Origin: Chloroflexota bacterium
Lineage (GTDB): Bacteria; Chloroflexota; UBA6077
Assembly: GCA_023380955.1 (NCBI GenBank)
Contig: JAMCTB010000241.1
Coordinates: forward strand, 1 to 6,512
Length of the DNA: 6,512 nucleotides
Reading direction: 5' to 3'
Part shown: one piece after another, positions 4,939-6,512 of the stretch
Layout: each line of letters opens with the position of its first letter
Position numbering within the stretch: the stretch's first letter is position 1
Translations under genes and position numbers: made by a program
Notes under the pieces: generated by a model
Database searches by the model: none
The model's input: the letters and a program-made list of their open reading frames with translations, nothing else
What the model was told of the DNA's origin: nothing

Positions 4939-5151
4939 ATGCCCGCGAAGATCTGGACGCTGAGCCGCCTGTCGGACGAGGATGAGCGGTTGCTGAAGGA
5001 AGCCGAGGCGACCCTGGGAGGGAAGGTGCTGCTGGCCTACGAGCCGGACCAGGTGGCGGCTGCTCGACTCAACGAGAGCCAGTTGGAGTGTCTCCAGGGG
5101 CTGGAGCAGAAGCTGGGGATGGCGGTGGTGGCCGTCGAGCCCGCCGCCTAG
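4939..5151 (+). CDS. Small hypothetical protein, 70 residues
   Basis: A soluble, charged 70-residue protein, MPAKIWTLSRLSDEDERLLK at the start, then EAEATLGGKVLLAYEPDQ (21-38), then LNESQLECLQGLEQKLGMAV (44-63). The pattern (helix, strand, helix, strand) suggests a compact domain with one cysteine (C51) and no signal peptide or membrane segment. I do not recognise a named family, though I have an impression of similar short proteins annotated as hypothetical in Chloroflexota genomes (recall only). Strong third-position GC and a near-ideal ribosome binding site support coding. It starts 70 bases after the oxidoreductase gene with no terminator between them, so the two may be co-transcribed. 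Its role is unknown. Confidence 0.65.
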   Translation: MPAKIWTLSRLSDEDERLLKEAEATLGGKVLLAYEPDQVAAARLNESQLECLQGLEQKLGMAVVAVEPAA

Positions 5152-5191
5152 TCCCTCCGCGAACCGCAAAGCCAGTATGGGAGACTGTTGC

Positions 5192-5214
5192 AGGGGCGAC
5201 TGCCAGTCGCCCCT
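5192..5214. repeat. REP-like palindrome, perfect 10-bp arms
   Basis: AGGGGCGACT (5192-5201) and AGTCGCCCCT (5205-5214) are perfect inverted arms around GCC, followed by ACACG. Read on the minus strand it begins TGTAGGGGCGACT, matching the TGTAGGGG head of the element at 69-95. It lies 41 bases after the 70-residue gene. With no T-run it looks more like a dispersed repeat than an intrinsic terminator, though it would stabilise an upstream 3' end. The rest of 5152-5431 holds only further short GC stems (AGGGG/CCCCT at 5298-5311 and the one at 5369-5385). Confidence 0.65.
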
Positions 5215-5368
5215 ACACGTTTCCCGCAGCCATCCCGCACCCGGACGTGCCCTACACGCCTGGTCACCCCGACCCGGAAACGTGATGCTACCCCGATAGG
5301 GGGCAGCCCCTCGCCATGTTTCGCCGGATGTCGTATCCTTCTGCTGTCCAGCGACGGCCAGCAGGGCG

Positions 5369-5385
5369 CGGGGCAGCACGCCCCG
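5369..5385. promoter_or_regulatory. Leader hairpin upstream of the hydroxyacid dehydrogenase gene
   Basis: CGGGGC (5369-5374) and GCCCCG (5380-5385) form a perfect stem with loop AGCAC, 33 bases before the ribosome binding site AAAGGAG (5419-5425). A pyrimidine-rich stretch (TCCTTCCGCCTTTTC) follows, but the T-run is too broken for a clear terminator. It may be a leader structure or another decayed repeat. Confidence 0.25.
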
Positions 5386-5431
5386 TCCTTCCGCCTTTTC
5401 GCCCATCGCTCACATCAGAAAGGAGTACTCC

Positions 5432-6478
5432 ATGTCGAAACCGAAGGTCTTCGTTACCGCCCCCCTGGACGAGCAGCTCTCCGGTCGCTTGGCCGAGCTG
5501 TGCGAGGTCAGCCGGTGGACGGGAGAGGGGCGCTGCCCGGCCGAGATGGTCGAGAGGGAGGTACGCGACGCCCAGGCGGTGTTGGGCTACGCTCCCTTTT
5601 CGGCTGCGCTGATGGATAGGGCGCCTCGGCTGCGGATCGTCGCCACCTCCTCGGTGGGCTTCGACCACGTGGACGTGGCCGCCGCCACCCAGCGGGGCAT
5701 CCTGGTGACCAACACGCCGGACGTCCTCACCGACACCACGGCCGACCTGGCCTTCACTCTGATGCTGACGGTGGCCCGACGGATCGGCGAGGCGGAGCGG
5801 CTCACCAGGGCCGGTCGGTGGGGCAAGGGGGTGGATTCCGGCAACCTGCTGGGGCGAGACGTCCACCACGCGACCCTGGGGGTGGTGGGGCTCGGCCGGA
5901 TCGGGGCTGCGGTAGCCGAGAGGGGCCTCGGTTTCCACATGAAGCTGCTCTACCACGACTTCGTTCGGCGGGAGGATCTGGAGAGGAAGTTCGGCTATCA
6001 GTTCGTCGACCTGGATACCCTGCTCCGGGAGTCGGACTTCGTCACCCTCCACCTGCCGCTGCTGGCGGAAACCAGGGGGATGATCGGGGCGGCCCAGTTC
6101 GCCATGATGAAGCCGACGGCCTACCTGATCAACGCTGCCCGAGGGCCCATCGTGGACAAGCGGGCCCTGATCGACGCCCTGCGGGAGGGGAAGATCGCGG
6201 GCGCCGGGCTGGACGTCTTCGAGAAGGAGCCGACGGGTCCGGAGAACCCGCTGCTGAAGATGGAGAACGTGGTGGCGCTGCCCCACGTCGGGAGCGCGAC
6301 CATCGCCACCCGACGGGCCATGGTGGAGCTGGCGGCCAACAACGTCCTGGCCGTGCTCCAGGGCCGGTCCCCCCTGACGCCGGTGAACCCCGAGGTGCTG
6401 CCGAGGCGCATCAAGAATCAATCGAAGGCGGTGAGTTACGCCCCTGTTGAGTGCATCGACGGTCCTGCAGCGCAATGA
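5432..6478 (+). CDS. D-2-hydroxyacid dehydrogenase (glyoxylate/hydroxypyruvate reductase-like)
   Basis: A 348-residue member of the D-isomer-specific 2-hydroxyacid dehydrogenases, which reduce 2-oxo acids such as glyoxylate or hydroxypyruvate with NAD(P)H. Residues 1-100 and about 290-325 form the substrate domain (SSVGFDHVDV at 73-82, VTNTP at 92-96). The middle is the Rossmann domain, with LGVVGLGRIG (149-158) as dinucleotide loop. The catalytic triad is complete: R237 in NAARG, E266 in FEKEP, H285 in LPHVGS. D176 after the second strand (LLYHD, 172-176) would favour NAD(H), although R179 and R180 leave NADP(H) possible. The glyoxylate/hydroxypyruvate reductase subgroup is the best fit; phosphoglycerate dehydrogenase is less likely because no ACT-type regulatory domain follows. 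ATG 5432 has AAAGGAG at 6-base spacing. The family usually ends near the VNPEVL motif (318-323); here about 25 more residues follow in a less GC-rich segment. Confidence 0.92.
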   Translation: MSKPKVFVTAPLDEQLSGRLAELCEVSRWTGEGRCPAEMVEREVRDAQAVLGYAPFSAALMDRAPRLRIVATSSVGFDHVDVAAATQRGILVTNTPDVLTDTTADLAFTLMLTVARRIGEAERLTRAGRWGKGVDSGNLLGRDVHHATLGVVGLGRIGAAVAERGLGFHMKLLYHDFVRREDLERKFGYQFVDLDTLLRESDFVTLHLPLLAETRGMIGAAQFAMMKPTAYLINAARGPIVDKRALIDALREGKIAGAGLDVFEKEPTGPENPLLKMENVVALPHVGSATIATRRAMVELAANNVLAVLQGRSPLTPVNPEVLPRRIKNQSKAVSYAPVECIDGPAAQ

Positions 6479-6512
6479 TCTCACTCGGCCTAGATATCGA
6501 ACTTCATCATTC

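Noticed and set aside
4729..5406. 225-codon minus-strand frame over the 70-residue gene
   Set aside because: It spans the end of the oxidoreductase, the short gene and a palindromic repeat. Its product is biased in R, G, P and Q, so it is a mirror frame.
5288..6484. 398-codon open frame on the minus strand
   Set aside because: It is antisense to the complete D-2-hydroxyacid dehydrogenase, with a compositionally biased product and no motif.
1..6512. A novel multi-gene system or defence island
   Set aside because: The recognisable genes belong to common metabolic families, are separated by repeat-bearing gaps, and include no nuclease, reverse transcriptase, recombinase or toxin-antitoxin signature.

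Overview
This is a GC-rich bacterial window with ordinary metabolic genes. Start codons are ATG and GTG, and most genes have GGAGG-type ribosome binding sites. Degenerate palindromic repeats with TGTAGGGGC-type ends are scattered between genes. Together with the gene content, this suggests an environmental bacterium, possibly a Chloroflexota lineage; that taxonomic guess is inference, because no marker gene is present.

Layout, left to right: a palindromic repeat and two REP-like hairpins (about 1-130); a methyltransferase gene destroyed by an internal deletion (141-555); a stand-alone LUD-domain protein with a C-terminal cysteine cluster (646-1293); a 487-base gene-free stretch rich in potential stem-loops (1294-1780); a fumarylacetoacetate-hydrolase (FAH) family enzyme (1781-2686); a small membrane protein of unknown function (2849-3211); a short gap with repeat-like hairpins; a minus-strand HExxH mini-protein (3394-3819), whose start codon overlaps that of a divergent saccharopine-dehydrogenase-like oxidoreductase (3813-4868); a 70-residue hypothetical protein with an ideal ribosome binding site (4939-5151); another REP-like palindrome (5192-5214); and a D-2-hydroxyacid dehydrogenase (5432-6478).

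The plus-strand genes are separated by 69 to 487 bases. Several gaps contain hairpins and each recognised enzyme has its own translation signal, so this looks like a string of single-gene units and not one operon. The enzymes share a loose theme of 2-hydroxy-acid, 2-oxo-acid and ring-cleavage-product chemistry (LUD, FAH, glyoxylate-reductase-like), but nothing shows that they form one pathway.

I found no CRISPR array, complete insertion sequence, tRNA, rRNA or recognisable defence system. The points most worth a second look are the stem-loop-rich 1294-1780 interval, the head-to-head overlapping gene starts at 3813-3819, the deletion pseudogene, the REP-like family, and the two short uncharacterised genes.
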